A DNA stretch of 64,000 nucleotides from Davidsoniella eucalypti (lineage: Eukaryota > Ascomycota > Sordariomycetes > Microascales > Ceratocystidaceae): NCBI GenBank assembly GCA_004009845.1, contig RMBW01000015.1, positions 124,001-188,000 on the forward strand, in the 5' to 3' direction. The notes under the pieces are model-generated. The model searched no databases, had not been told where the DNA came from, and saw only the letters and a list, made by a program, of their open reading frames with translations. Below, piece after piece: positions 31,684 to 43,488 of the stretch. The translations under genes and the position numbers were made by a program. How positions within the stretch are numbered: the first letter of the stretch is position 1; each line of letters starts with the position of its first letter.

Positions 31684-32878
31684 TCAGTTGTAAGAGTTGC
31701 CATATCGTTTGCGAAGATGTGCCTCGACCACTACTGGATCGTACAGTGGCTTCTCGCCTGCCGCCAGGCACGTCGGAATGCACTCGATTACTTGGTCTAG
31801 CAAGCCCTCATTGAAATAAGCTACGCTATGGCGGTGTCGGTCGCTGACTGGCGAAATCACTCGATGTAGCGTCGAAGTATAGTGGTTGTTGGTCCAGCGG
31901 GCTAGGGTTTCATGGAGAGGGTTTGTCAGTCAGCCAGCGCCCATTATAGCGGACATGCCCTATACTACCACTGAAAATTACTACAAAGAGTAATGGACTC
32001 ACCTAGCATATCGCCTATATTGACGATATAGGCCCCAGCAACTGCTGTGACGGGATGCCAAGTTTCGCTTGTGCGGTGGAAAACCTCAAGGCCACCCACT
32101 GAAAAGGTCAGTATTTCGCTGTATTTTCCTTCGGTTTGGTTCATGAAGGACGACAAACCTTCATCCTGGAGGAGCAGGGTCAAGGCTCCAAAATCAGTAT
32201 GCGCTCCGATTCCGCGAGACTTGCCAGCAGCCTCCTTGGTCGTTGGCGGGTATCTATGTGCCCGGCAGATACGAATAGCTAGCGGTGAAAATGAACTAAT
32301 TAGTGGACGGAATTGCTAGTGTTTTATCTTTTGCTTTTCTTACCGTCATCTGCGCTACAGAACGTGTCGAAGAAAGTCTCTGGCAGATTCAGGCCCAGCG
32401 CAATCAGGCGGAACATGGCGATGCTAAGCTTTTGCATTGCTTCCAGATACTCTAGCATTGTTTCCTTCAACTTCGGAGCTTCGGTTTCTGGCGGCCACTG
32501 ATTAGGACCCTGAAGGAACCGCGCGCCGTCTAGAGGCTTCTCGGGACCGATAGTAAAGCCCTCTTTCTGATCCGCATATCCGGCTTCAAGTCTCTGGGCG
32601 CCAACTGCTTCATAGCCTCTCATACACGGTGATTCGGCCCTGAGTATAGTGTTCTTTGTGGACTGTGGCAGTGAGAAGAGCTGTGCAATACTAGCCAGTA
32701 CAGACTCGCGGAGCTGAGGGGAAATGCCGTGTCCGATTATCTGGAAGAATCCGTGCGATATGGCAGCTGTGGCGATCTGTTCAGCAATATCTGTAGTAGC
32801 CGAAGAACTAGACCCGGCGATGATGTATTCTGAGATATCGATCACGGGGATCTGTAGACTTTGTGTTGATGAAGACAT
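31684..32878 (-). CDS. 2-oxoglutarate/Fe(II)-dependent oxygenase, 342 aa
   Basis: Three exons, 32878-32344, 32278-32003 and 31901-31684, all with GT-AG borders. The joins restore the family pattern exactly. The N-terminal DIOX_N region has IPVIDISEYI and GFFQIIGHGI. The Fe(II) triad is His205-x-Asp207 (GAHTDFGALTLL) and His283 (STLHRV), and the 2OG-binding pair is Arg294-x-Ser296 (RHS). Length matches isopenicillin-N-synthase-like oxygenases. It is transcribed away from a decayed NCS1 permease on the plus strand. Family members hydroxylate or desaturate small molecules, including thymine and xanthine in some fungal pathways; the substrate here is unknown. A nucleobase-related substrate is only suggested by the neighbour. 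Confidence 0.92.
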
Positions 32879-33469
32879 GATGGTTGATCATGCAAAGTCT
32901 TTGTACACATGTAGATTCGAGGAGAAAGATGTCAGCAAAATTCGGGGTAGTCTAAGATAAGTTGATATACAAGCCCTTGGTGCATAATTTATAAGTACTG
33001 TGTACTAATCTTATTATAGTCTCTACATGTAGATAATGATCTTCGATAAGCAGTGGCCTATGTACTTAGATATCCCGATTTTGGGACGCGATAAGGATCA
33101 CTAGGTGTGTTTTATATGTGGGAGATAGTAGATATGGCAATATGAAGCAGCAATAAAGAGTTTATAGAGATAAGTCTTAAATAAAGTGCTTTGCTCCGTA
33201 CTCAAACGGCAGCTTATCAAGATTGAAGACTTGATTTGCGAGTTAATGCGCCGTCAGTGCCTGATAACCACGACTTATATCAAGATCCAGGTTTGCCATG
33301 GTATAAGGGGTTGCCAAGTCAAGCGATGAAGAAGTTGTATAAAGAGACAGAGCTACCATGGGATGTAGTAATTTAGAGTGATTAAAGAAATAGAGCTCAA
33401 GATACTGAAAGCTATAATCACAATGAATGCACTTATACAACGGAAGGTTGATCTAAATAAAAGCAAGAT
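32879..33469. other. Divergent promoter between dioxygenase and permease pseudogene
   Basis: AT-rich sequence with no credible frame; would have served both divergent genes. Confidence 0.35.
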
Positions 33470-34430
33470 TCAAGCGAAGACCAAGCTTGAAGGCTGGATT
33501 CTATCCAAGAATCGTCTTGGGCACCAGATGGCACTTGGACAACATAGATTTAGATGTGACTCTGGTTTCACGACGAACATGGACTAGTTGGACACTTCCA
33601 GGCTACTGGGTTTCTGATATCATTAGTATCCAAAGCTGGGAAGTCGGCAGTTCTATACTTGCCATGGGCCTAACATGGCACTGTACAATATGTTTACAGC
33701 CCTAATGATGCATATACTAACATTATACCCATAGGAAAGAGGCTGTCTTTAGTATCGTCTTCGGGTCGTTTGTCATGGCACTTTCGATGACTTTGAATGG
33801 CCTAATTGCAGCAAAGACCCAGTCATTGCCTGGGCATTATTTGGATATACATTCTCCAAGTTCTGGGTGATTGTACGATGCCATTACAAACTTCCTGGCC
33901 ATCATACCGGACACTACCGAATCATATTCCCGAGAACGCGGGTATCACGACGCAGCAGATGTATCGGTAGTTTGGCTAGCTCAGCTGCCACTGTTGATGA
34001 TCCCGCCACATAAGATGCGTTGGTTGGTTGTGGTCAAAGTGGTGATGACGAAGGCAACTATTGTAGGAATAGCAGCATAGACAGGAGTCAAGGCACACGG
34101 ATCCGGCGAGATCTGTGGAACCAGAAAGCAACAGTCTCATGAAGCACAAAGGCATGGCTTTCCATGTCGGCCATCAATGGCTGGGACCCTGTTGACATCA
34201 TCGGCAAATGGGACGGCCCGGCTGGGCGGTGTGCGGCATCTGATGGAGTATTGTATATGCGAATATATCAGCTACGGTGATCTCGGGTGCCAACGACATG
34301 GCGTCGCTATGGCCCAAGTATATCAACATCCGGTGCATTCATCACAACGCTGATAGGCGGCTGGGTACTTGTGCCGTGGAAGATTCTGCACTCAGCCGAC
34401 TCGCTGTTGAACTTTATGAACTGGCGTTTG
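33470..34430 (+). pseudogene. Decayed NCS1-family nucleobase permease
   Basis: Translated pieces in shifting frames follow the NCS1 (uracil/allantoin/uridine permease) order. First LVSRRTWTSWTLPGYWVSD and SWEVGSSILAMGLTW (33550-33680), then an apparent intron, then FGSFVMALSMTLNGLIAAKT (33755-33820). After that come AQLPLLMIPPHKMRWLVVVK (33980-34045) and NDMASLWPKYINI with GGWVLVPWKILHSADSLLNF (34285-34420). Frames change and stop codons intervene between these blocks, and expected segments are missing. The N-terminus before 33470 and the C-terminus after 34430 are not recognisable. It lies between a dioxygenase and a P450 gene and beside a hydantoinase gene, suggesting loss of a cluster's transporter. 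Confidence 0.8.
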
Positions 34431-35235
34431 CAGTCAACGGAGACCTGGACCCGAAGTAGAAGTAGTCGAAGCAGCAGGCGACGAGGAGCGGGCATCAGAT
34501 GAGAAGATTTAATCGTCTTGAGGATAAGAGACTTGGATTCTCTTTTACAGTTGTTGGCCCTGTGTCTAGCTCTAGTTTTAGGCGGTCTTTGTCTCCGCTC
34601 CAGCGCCCTTGTTAGTGCATGCATGGCGGGCTTAGGCGGTCATCACGGGGCTGCTGATTGGATAGGCCTTCACTGTGGCAGTATAACATGATATTCCTTT
34701 TTCTATGCAGTCCAACAACGGAAGCTGGGCAGCCATGTCCTTCGTTGTTTAAGAAGCTAGATCCTAGTCCAAGAACCCGAACTTGCAGGCCGTGGAGATA
34801 ACGTAGAATTTCTCCGGACCAGGGCCTTTGTTGCCCTCTTTTTCGAAGGAAGGCTCTGTTGTACCGACTCGGATTCACTTCCAACTTTTGCAGCATCGCC
34901 AACTTCTGCTCTATATTCTGAATTGGGCTGATCTTCTACTGCTATTAGGCCTATATTGGACCAGGGCCCAGCCAGTCTGTATCGGGATCGACCTCCTCGT
35001 GATATCGCCCATGTAGCAAGCAATCCTTATAACCCGTCCTTAGTTGCCCTGAGCTATACTCTGATTTCAGCTGAACCTGAGCACAGCTGGAGAGCGTCTT
35101 TCTGTCCTTTAGCGAGGCCTTAAGCCAACGTAAACTCCAACAATGCCCAAGTGGTCTTTGCGAGCTTTCTGTCTCCCTCTTACATCGTAGCAACGCCTTC
35201 TTGTCATATCACCAGAATAATTCACACAGCTCGCC
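34431..35235. other. Intergenic region upstream of the P450 gene
   Basis: Short frames only; part may be unrecognisable remains of the permease C-terminus. C/T-rich leader before 35236. Confidence 0.35.
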
Positions 35236-37121
35236 ATGTCACATGCCAAGTATGCCCTCTGCGGCAGCGTTTTGGGCTCTATCTGGGTATTGGGATATCG
35301 GAATGTCCCAACTTCAGATGGTCTCAAGTTCTTTGCCGGCTCGTTCTGCGCCGTCTACATCGCCTTCAAGCTGTGCACAATGCTCGTCTACCCGCGTTTC
35401 TACTCGCCGATGCGCCATCTTCCAGGCCCAACTGTGAGTTTCAGCATCGACGCCGCATCTTCCCACTCTACTGCTATACCACATATGCATGTCATCTAAC
35501 TTTGCTGCCCATAGGACCATACTTTCCTTCTCGGCCACCTGCTTACGGAGGCCTCGGCTACGCAGCCCGGCGAGCCGTATATGTCTTGGATGCGCAAGTG
35601 GCCTGAGGCCCAGATGATCCGCTACATGGGCTTTGGCAACACAGAGTCCCTTATCATCACTGGCCACGACGCCTTTCGTACCATCATGGCCCAAGACGGC
35701 GCCCTTCTAACCAAGCCAACATGGTATCAAAACCTGGTTAGCGCCCTGCTATGTGGCCGCGGTGTACTCTCCATTGCCGGTGACGAGCACCGCCAGCTCC
35801 GGAAGCGACTAAATCGTAAGTCTCCTCTTTGCACCTTGCTTGCAATTTGGATAGGACGTTTATTGATTCTCAAAATAGCTGCCTTTTCATATCAGAAGAT
35901 GGCCAAGATGTTGCCGCGCATTTTCGACAAGGCTCGCGACTACTCTACTTATCTAGACACTGTGATCGAGTCTGATGACGGCGTTTTTGATTGTTCCGAG
36001 TACTATTCTCGTGTGACCCTCGATATTGTTGGTTTGATCATCACCGGTGTCGACCTGTTGAATATGTCTTCATCCACTAACAACGAGATTCACGATGCCT
36101 ATATTAGCGCCTTTGCTCCGGCTCCGATCGGTCAAGCTCTACTCTTCCTCAACACTGTGGTGCCCGTGAGATGGCTTCCACTGGCTGAAAATCGCCGCTT
36201 CCTAGAAGCGTTCAAGCGTGTCGAAGACAGAGTGGGCTCTATAACCCGCGAGCGCAGGCGCCAGATCCAGGCAGAGTTGCGCGGAGAAGATATGACGACG
36301 GCAAGTTGGCCTGATGTTTTAACCAACTTGATGCGTGATGCCGAGATTGCAAACGAGCCATTCGATGATAAGGAGCTCATGTGCCACGTAAGTCCTTGTA
36401 TACACTCGACGATGGGGTTTCGTCAACTAGTGCTAACAATATCATCTCTCTGTGATACAGCTGGCTACGCTTCTAGCGGCAGGTCACGAGACCACGGCGA
36501 CATGCATGCTTTGGGCAACCTACGAACTGACCCAAAATCCCGGTATGCAGCAGCGTCTCCGTCAAGAGATCCGAGATCTGCTTGCCGAAACCCCAGAGCC
36601 GACCTTTACGCAGATTGACAATCTTCCATTCATGGACGCTTTCTTCCGTGAAGTGCTCCGATTTCACGCCATGGGTAAGAGTTCACCTCAACATATGCCA
36701 TCATATACAGTGATTTCTAACACTCTAAACAGCCATCAGCACCCCGCGCGTAGCTTCCCAAGACTTCGTGGTTTGTGACACTCTCATCAACAAGGGGACA
36801 CCAATCACAATTATGCCTATTGCTCTGGGTCGTAATCCTTCAGTTTGGGGCCCGACATGCGATGAGTTTGCCCCAGAGCGTTGGATGGGTCCTGATCGCC
36901 AAGAGCAAATCTCCAAATTCGTGGCATTCTACGGTGGTGTGCGTTCCTGTATTGGAAAAACCATTGCTATGATGGAGCTCAAGATCATCTTGATGGAGAT
37001 GGTCAGCAAGTTCAATATTTCACTAGCTGTCAAGCCCAAGCTTGAGATCGTGCCCATGGCCATCACAAATCGACCCGTTGGCGGCTTGCATGTTAAGGTG
37101 GAAAGACTAGAAAAGGAGTAA
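35236..37121 (+). CDS. Cytochrome P450 monooxygenase, 536 aa
   Basis: Five exons: 35236-35433, 35515-35815, 35879-36387, 36461-36674 and 36733-37121, all GT-AG, with every junction keeping frame. A membrane anchor occupies the first 55 residues, followed by the proline hinge (MRHLPGPT). The I-helix oxygen-activation motif is AGHETT (342-347), the K-helix ExxR is Glu400-Arg403 (FFREVLRF), the PERW motif is FAPERW, and the haem loop is FYGGVRSCIG with ligand Cys480. Length is normal for a microsomal P450. Family membership within fungal CYPs cannot be assigned by eye. It sits between the dead permease and the hydantoinase-DUF917 gene on the same strand as both, so a shared small-molecule pathway is plausible. 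Confidence 0.93.
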
Positions 37122-37655
37122 TTGAGGGCCTTGGAAGTGGAAAACAGGGGCGTTTATGTAGTATAAAATAGACAAGACTGTCTAGTTTCATGAAGAGACT
37201 GACACTAATAGTGCGAATAAACTAAAATAGGCCCGAGATTGATAACAAGATTGATAACGAGTGATTGATAGTGGAGACAAGTCACAGAAGTTAGAATCAG
37301 CGACAGAAGGCGCTAGACTACAAAAGCAACTGCCTAGTTGAGACTGGACTCAGACGACTGAAAACACTACGACAATAAAAAGTGTTGAAGATAAGATACA
37401 ATAAACAACAGAAAACGTCACCTCAATTTTTTGGAGCTGTTCCTCGGCCTATTTTTATGTGGGCAGTTTTTTTTTTTTAAAAATTCATTAATCTTATAGA
37501 GCTATAAAGATGCTATGTGGGCAGTTACTTTAACAAAATCCGATGAACTCCACCTGCGCGATCTGATAAGCACTTCAACTCCTACAAAGCATCATCGCTT
37601 AACATTTACATAGACTTCAAAATTTCATACAGCCATTTTTTTATATTTCACAAAT
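37122..37655. other. Spacer between P450 and hydantoinase genes
   Basis: 3' UTR of the P450, A-rich sequence, and a micro-insertion with target duplication at 37456-37526 (separate entry), followed by the promoter of the hydantoinase gene. Confidence 0.4.
37456..37526 (-). mobile_element. 45-bp retroposed fragment with 13-bp target-site duplication
   Basis: TATGTGGGCAGTT occurs at 37456-37468 and 37514-37526. Between the copies lies a 45-bp insert (37469-37513) that is poly-T at its left end, i.e. poly-A tailed on the minus strand. The insert core (TTCATTAATCTTATAGAGC) matches the short repeat near 17110-17130 and 22220-22245. This is a complete signature of a tiny SINE 3'-end insertion. Confidence 0.8.
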
Positions 37656-40600
37656 ATGGCGCCTCCAAAATATATCATCGGTGTTGATGTAGGCGGTATG
37701 ATCTAACAAAATTGTCTTACAATTATATAGACTCATTTCTCTTACTGACTAACATCTTATAGGGACCAACACTGATGCTGTCGTCCTCGATCCAAAGCTT
37801 CAGGGTGCAGACGCCGTCAAGGCCGCACATAAAGCATCGACAGGGACAGATGTAACCACGGGTATCGAAGATGCTATTGCAAAGATCCTCGCCGACGCTA
37901 AGATCGCGCCTAGTGAGATCTCGGCTCTAATGATCGGAACTACGGTAAATTGAACCAAGCGACTCTTTCTTCAAGCCAAGCTATTATTTGCTGACTATGG
38001 GTGGATTGTAGCACTTCATCAATGCTGTTGTTGAGAGAGATGCGTCTCGACTAGAGAAGGTTGCGGCTATCAGACTTTGTGCTCCTAGTTTTACATCTGG
38101 CCTTCCACCATTTGTCGATTTCCCGGATGATCTAGCTGCAAGTGTGTTTCTGTCGCCATTCAGCATACTTCATGCTACCAGTTCAGCCGCTAACTAATTC
38201 CCTCAATGTAGTCATGAAGGGCTACACGGCTCAGATCAATGGCGGTCTCCAGATTGAAGGCGATCTAATCGCCCCCATCTCCGAAGCCGAAGTATCCGCA
38301 CAAGCCACTGCTATTAAATCTCTTGGCCTGCGCACTGTTGTGATCACAGGTGTGAACTCGCCACAAGACGAAGTCCACCAGCAAGAAGTTACTGTAGCGC
38401 GACTTCTCGGCGCCGAGCTCGGGCCCGACGTTCACATTGTGTGCTCGCGTGACGTCTCCGGCCTCGGTCTACTCGAGCGTGAGAATGCCGCATTGATAAA
38501 CGCCTCGGTCTTACGCTTTGCGAGGACAACGATTCGCAGCTTTCAACGGGCTATGCGGCGCCTAAAGCTGGCGTGCCCTTTGTACTTGACGTCGAATTCG
38601 GGCCAGTTGCTGTCTGCAGAAGAGGCCATGAAGTGTCCTGTTCAAGTCTTTGCGTCGGGCCCGACAAACTCGCTGCGTGGAGCGGCGTTTTTGGCGACTC
38701 CGAGAGACGAGGCGGCTGGAGTCAGATATGTAGTTGATATCGGTGGTACTACAACTGATATCGGCTGCTTGTTGCCGAGTGGATTCCCTAGACTAGCAAG
38801 TGCTTTTACAGCTATTGGTGGCGTTAAGGTCAACTTCGCCATGCCACAGGTCGAGTCTATCGGCCTTGGCGGTGGAAGCGTCGTCAGATTCATTGACGGA
38901 AAGGCGCGTATTGGACCGGATAGTGTTGCCAAAGCCCTCACGACTAAGGCGCGCTGCTTTGGTGGAGATGTTCTCACCAGCACTGACGTCATGGTTGCCT
39001 TTGGCGCAGCATCCGTTGGCCTAGAGAAGCCGGAAGTCGCTCCCGAGAACATCGCGCAGTTCCAAGTAGTAGCCAGGAAAATGATGGAAGACCATCTCGA
39101 CCGTATGAAGACGGCCCCTGAGCCGTGCGATGTCATCTTAGTTGGTGGTGGTGCGTTCTTATGCCCCCCCAAACTCGACGGAGTCGCCCATATCGAGATT
39201 CCGAAGCATGCTAGTGTTGCCAATGCTATAGGCGCTGCTGTCGGTGAGATTGGCGCTGGGGCCGTCATGATTGTAGATGCCACGGTCAAGGATGCTCGCC
39301 ATGAGCAGGTCAAGAAGCAGGCCTTTGCCAAAGCACTAGAAAAGGGTGCGCTTGAAGGTGCAGTCAGAGTGATCGAAGAGGAGGTCAGTGGCCTCCCATA
39401 TGTCGAGGGCAAGTACAAGATCGTGGTCAAGGTCGCTGGACCGGTGGACTACGACAAGCTGGCAGCGACTCCGTTTAGCCCGGAGGTCGATATGGCCGAG
39501 GACCAGGACGAGATAGAAAGCAGCGCTGAACCAGTTGCCAAGAAGCAAAAGACGATCTCGGCGTCAGAAACTGCCTCTACTGCTGAAGCTGCAATTAAAA
39601 TCGACTATGCGCAATACAAGCCGACTATTTTGCCCTCCCGACTATGGTCTCTCTCCGAGACTGACTTACTCTTCATCTCTCGTGGCTGCTATATTCTCGG
39701 CTGTGGCGGAGGTGGCTCTCCTTATGCAAACTACCTCGAAACCCGCCAGTTAATCCGTGCCGGTGCCTCCATCACAGTCATCGATATCGACGACCTTGCC
39801 GACGACGCCCAATGTCCTCCTGTTGCCGGTCTAGGGAGCCCAATGGTTGGGCTGGAGCGGCCCGGCAGCAAAGCTGTCCTGCACGCAATCCAGGAAATGG
39901 AGAGGTTTGGAAACTTCAAGAGTGCCGCCGTATTTGGCGCTGAAATCGGTGGTGGAAACGGCATGGAAGCGTTACTATGGGCCAGTAGCAAGGCACTCAA
40001 TGTCCCTTGCGTGGACGCTGACTTGATGGGTAAGAGCTTCTTAGGTCGGCTACTAAGATATTATAGATACTAACTAGGCTCTTCTCTCTTTGTACAGGCC
40101 GCGCATATCCACGCTTCGAGTGCAGCTCCCTCTTTATCGGCGCCGAAGATATCAACGCTTTACTTCCCGCAGCTCTTGCCAGCGGCGATGGGACCAACTT
40201 TGTGCTAACACACTCAAAGGACTCACTTTCTGTAGACAAAACTCTGCGTGCTGCATGCATGACGATGGGGTATGTATAGTATCCCTCTTATCTCTAAGAA
40301 ATTACTAACATGTATAGTTCTGCCGCCGGTATCGCCTGTCGCCCCGTAACCAAGGCAGAGTTGAAAACTTCGGCTATCCCCAAGTCTCTATCTCTGGCAT
40401 GGCGTCTTGGACGTGCTGTTTCTATTGCTCGGGCATCTGGCGCCACTAGCACTATACCTGAACGCATCATAGCCGAGTTTGGTGGTCCAGGTAGTGCCGG
40501 CAAGGTCTTCGAGGGCAAGATCGTCGGTGTCGGCCAGTATCTCCACAAAGGTCATACCTACGGCAAACTTGTTGTTGAGAAATTGGCTGACTACGAGCAA

Positions 40601-41035
40601 GACTCTGGCTCTACGGACAGCGGAAGTTTCATCAAGACCGAAATTCCCTTTGTTAATGAGAATCTCTTGCTCGAGGGCATCACAGCCACAGGTGAAAAGA
40701 AGGTATGTCACTGTCTATTCCCTTTCTTTCATACTCAAGATACTTGCTAACCCTGATATTAATAGGTGCTGGCGTCCGTTCCTGATCTCATCATGCTATT
40801 AGACTCGGTTACCGGCGAGGCAGTTGGTGTTCCAGAGTACCGCTATGGCCTGAAAGTCACTGTTATGGTTGCTAATGCTCACAACTTATGGACATCGCCT
40901 GATGGCCTAAAGATCGGCGGTCCTGTCGCATTTGGCTACTCTGAGGAGGAACTGACGTATAAACCAACCTTTTCGGGTGGCTACGGTTTTGTGCGTAGCG
41001 TGATTGACGAATATGGCCCCCAAAAAGCAGTTTGA
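37656..41035 (+). CDS. Hydantoinase/oxoprolinase-DUF917 fusion protein, 998 aa
   Basis: Seven exons: 37656-37695, 37763-37944, 38012-38141, 38212-40029, 40098-40269, 40318-40702 and 40766-41035; all introns GT-AG, total 999 codons with stop. The N-terminal half is a hydantoinase/oxoprolinase A-type ATPase: GVDVGGTNTDAV (9-20), GTTHFINAV, and the second phosphate loop VDIGGTTTDIG near residue 292, with LGGGSVVR and VGGGAFL. A linker of about 50 residues with a basic patch (PVAKKQK) leads to a DUF917 domain from about residue 595 (CYILGCGGGGSPY, FGAEIGGGNGMEAL). Family knowledge: such proteins couple ATP hydrolysis to opening of cyclic amides (hydantoins, 5-oxoproline). Substrate is unknown. 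The dead NCS1 permease nearby fits uptake of a hydantoin or nucleobase-like compound. Confidence 0.92.
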
Positions 41036-41277
41036 AGTCGGTTCCAGAGATAAAGTCTATGTATAACTTCCCGCAACTCGCGCCGGTGCTTTCCATTGGA
41101 AGCTCGAGGGGGAAAGAGGTATTCATGGTGTTGATCCGAATGTTTCCATTAAAATCGTGTGGGAGTAGATAGTATTGTTGTTGCAACTATACTAGGGTTT
41201 GAGATATATGTTAGGGTTGTCTGCTCGATTCATGGATTTCATGGCGTAGGCCCCACAAAAAAAGGACCACCTCACGT

Positions 41278-43488
41278 ATGTACACAAGAGAAAGAAAGAA
41301 AGACCTAGTGGAAACCTTTCCCCTAGGCATTAATGTGCAACGATCTAATGAACTGCAATATATTAGTATTAATGTATGCCTTATAACGATGTGTCCAGCA
41401 GGCAACGAATTTGCAGATCTACCAGCAGTATTAGGTCCATTAAGGCCTTCTTATCTTACATCAACACCTCCCACTAGTCCAATTCGAAGTCTAGTCTCAA
41501 CATTACCGCGACGAAACAAAGCTCCAGGAAAACGGCACATGCGAACAAAATCACTGACGGCCCTCAAGACAAAAAGACAAACTCCGACAATATCAGCTTC
41601 ACAAACGCCGACCATAGAAAACCCGAAACCACCACAATTCTCGCTAATTCTGCGGCCGACTCTGTCCGCTCCAGATCCGCCGCGACAGCCGGTATCGAGT
41701 TCTGCAGAGCCTGGTAACGTCGAACATGCCGACATAGCTAAATCGACCTTCCTGCCCCTGTCCTGGGCGCCAACTCTACCAATTCCAGCATCAGTTTCAA
41801 CACCAAATCCGACACTAAATCTAGGAGCAGCTCCCACACCAGAAACGGCACCAACACCCATACAAACACCAAATCAAACCCCAACTCCAGCGTCTGCGCC
41901 AATACTACTCCAACCTGTCACACCGAAGCCCAGAATATATCCCGAGAGCATAGCCCCGACTGGCGTACCTACGCAGGAAGCGGAGCTGGCGGAGGAGAAG
42001 AGGAAGATGGCCCCCGAGGCCTTCTCACAACCGTACCAACGAGGATCTGGCCCGCCGTCTCGAGACGCTACGCTGATGCTCCCCGACGACTCGAAGGCGT
42101 ACATAGTGGGCAAAGTCTTTATGCCCAACGATCTAGCCGACGATGGCAAGCCAAAGCCAAACTACATTGCCTGGCTGATTGGCTTTCGCGACATGTCCAA
42201 AGCGCGCATCACAGTCAACGCCCGCCGCGTACTGGAATATGTTTCTCCACGCGCCCTAGAAGAATTCGAATATAACGAGTGGCTCCAGGCCAAAGAGACT
42301 CGGCGCAGAATACAGGCAGGCGAAATCCCGGATCCCCATGCAGATAAGACGAAAAATAGCTATGCGCCAGGCCGACCTACCAGCGAACACCAAAAATGGC
42401 TGCGTAAGAGGCTCGCTAAGCAAGAGAGGCATGAGAAGCGCATGCAGACCCAAAAAGCAAAGAAACTGGCAAAGAGGGCCCCTAGAGCAGCCAAGAAGGC
42501 AAAAGTGGTACATGAACCATCTGCAGCTGCTATTGATACCACTTCTCTTTCTGCTTCTGGACAAGAAGCCATGTCGCCAGAAATGCCAACAACGTATCCC
42601 GATATCATTGTATCTCTCTCCACACCCAGAAAGCGCAGTTTCCAGGATATGGAATATACCAGAGGATCATCGCCAGAATCGGCCCAACAGAGCCTCGAAT
42701 TGACAGACCTCGACATAGACGACGTCGATACTGAAGTCATACATGGATATAAGAAGCTACGCGGAAGGCACAAGGGCTCCAAATCCAAACCAACGAATAT
42801 ACAACCCGAGCTAGAATCCGACACACCGGCGGACCTGACATTACGACGGAATCAACGGTGGGGTAGAAACATCTCGTACATCTACAAATTCCCTACTTTG
42901 TCAGAAGATGAAGGAGATAAAGAAGATGAGGGAGAGGAAGAAGTAGAACTACGAGAAGACAGCAACGAAGAAAAACAAGATGCAGTCATTAGCGGATCAT
43001 CGGTTCCAGTTACACTTTCTGCATCTTTGTATCTATCTAGAGACAAAGAACGCTCTAATCCCATGTCTAAAGACAATTCTGACATCAAGTCTGGTACTGA
43101 GCTCGCCATGGCTGGCAATACGCCGTCCCAGACTAACGGACACGAATCAAAACCAGCCGACTATCAGTCAGACTCCTTAGGAGTAGTGGACGATAGTCAC
43201 GTCGACCCCAAGGAAGATGACATCTTGGAAGAAGATGAAAAGGAGCTAAGCGAAGACGAATACGTAGTCGAGCGAATCCAGGGCATGAAGGTTGAACACG
43301 GTCAACTGCTATTTCACGTATATTGGGCTGGAGAGTGGCCCCCAGATCAACAATGCACGTGGGAGCCATTCGAAAATATCGGCAAGCCGTTGATGGACGA
43401 CTATCTGTCAAAGAACTCCGAAGAGGCTCTCAAGATAGGCGCCTTCAAAATCATTCGACACGCAAAAGGGCGTGATAGTCTGTTCTGA
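41278..43488 (+). CDS. Chromodomain protein, up to 736 aa
   Basis: Continuous ORF. The ATG at 41278 gives 736 aa; the next in-frame ATG at 41389 (699 aa, MCPAGNEFADLP) is equally plausible because the first 37 residues look like leader sequence. Residues 60-215 are Pro/Thr/Ser-rich with short PTP-type repeats. A mixed alpha/beta-looking segment follows (AYIVGKVFMPNDL ... NARRVLEYVSPRALEEFEYN), then a strongly basic region (RKRLAKQERHEKRMQTQKAK). The C-terminus holds a chromodomain, about residues 662-715 (YVVERIQGMK, FHVYWAGEWPPDQQCTWEP), with the aromatic residues of the methyl-lysine cage present. It ends soon after, with no chromoshadow domain. A chromatin-reader role is inferred. It may derive from host genes or from a retroelement integrase; no integrase is present, so host origin is preferred. 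Confidence 0.88.
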   Translation: MYTRERKKDLVETFPLGINVQRSNELQYISINVCLITMCPAGNEFADLPAVLGPLRPSYLTSTPPTSPIRSLVSTLPRRNKAPGKRHMRTKSLTALKTKRQTPTISASQTPTIENPKPPQFSLILRPTLSAPDPPRQPVSSSAEPGNVEHADIAKSTFLPLSWAPTLPIPASVSTPNPTLNLGAAPTPETAPTPIQTPNQTPTPASAPILLQPVTPKPRIYPESIAPTGVPTQEAELAEEKRKMAPEAFSQPYQRGSGPPSRDATLMLPDDSKAYIVGKVFMPNDLADDGKPKPNYIAWLIGFRDMSKARITVNARRVLEYVSPRALEEFEYNEWLQAKETRRRIQAGEIPDPHADKTKNSYAPGRPTSEHQKWLRKRLAKQERHEKRMQTQKAKKLAKRAPRAAKKAKVVHEPSAAAIDTTSLSASGQEAMSPEMPTTYPDIIVSLSTPRKRSFQDMEYTRGSSPESAQQSLELTDLDIDDVDTEVIHGYKKLRGRHKGSKSKPTNIQPELESDTPADLTLRRNQRWGRNISYIYKFPTLSEDEGDKEDEGEEEVELREDSNEEKQDAVISGSSVPVTLSASLYLSRDKERSNPMSKDNSDIKSGTELAMAGNTPSQTNGHESKPADYQSDSLGVVDDSHVDPKEDDILEEDEKELSEDEYVVERIQGMKVEHGQLLFHVYWAGEWPPDQQCTWEPFENIGKPLMDDYLSKNSEEALKIGAFKIIRHAKGRDSLF

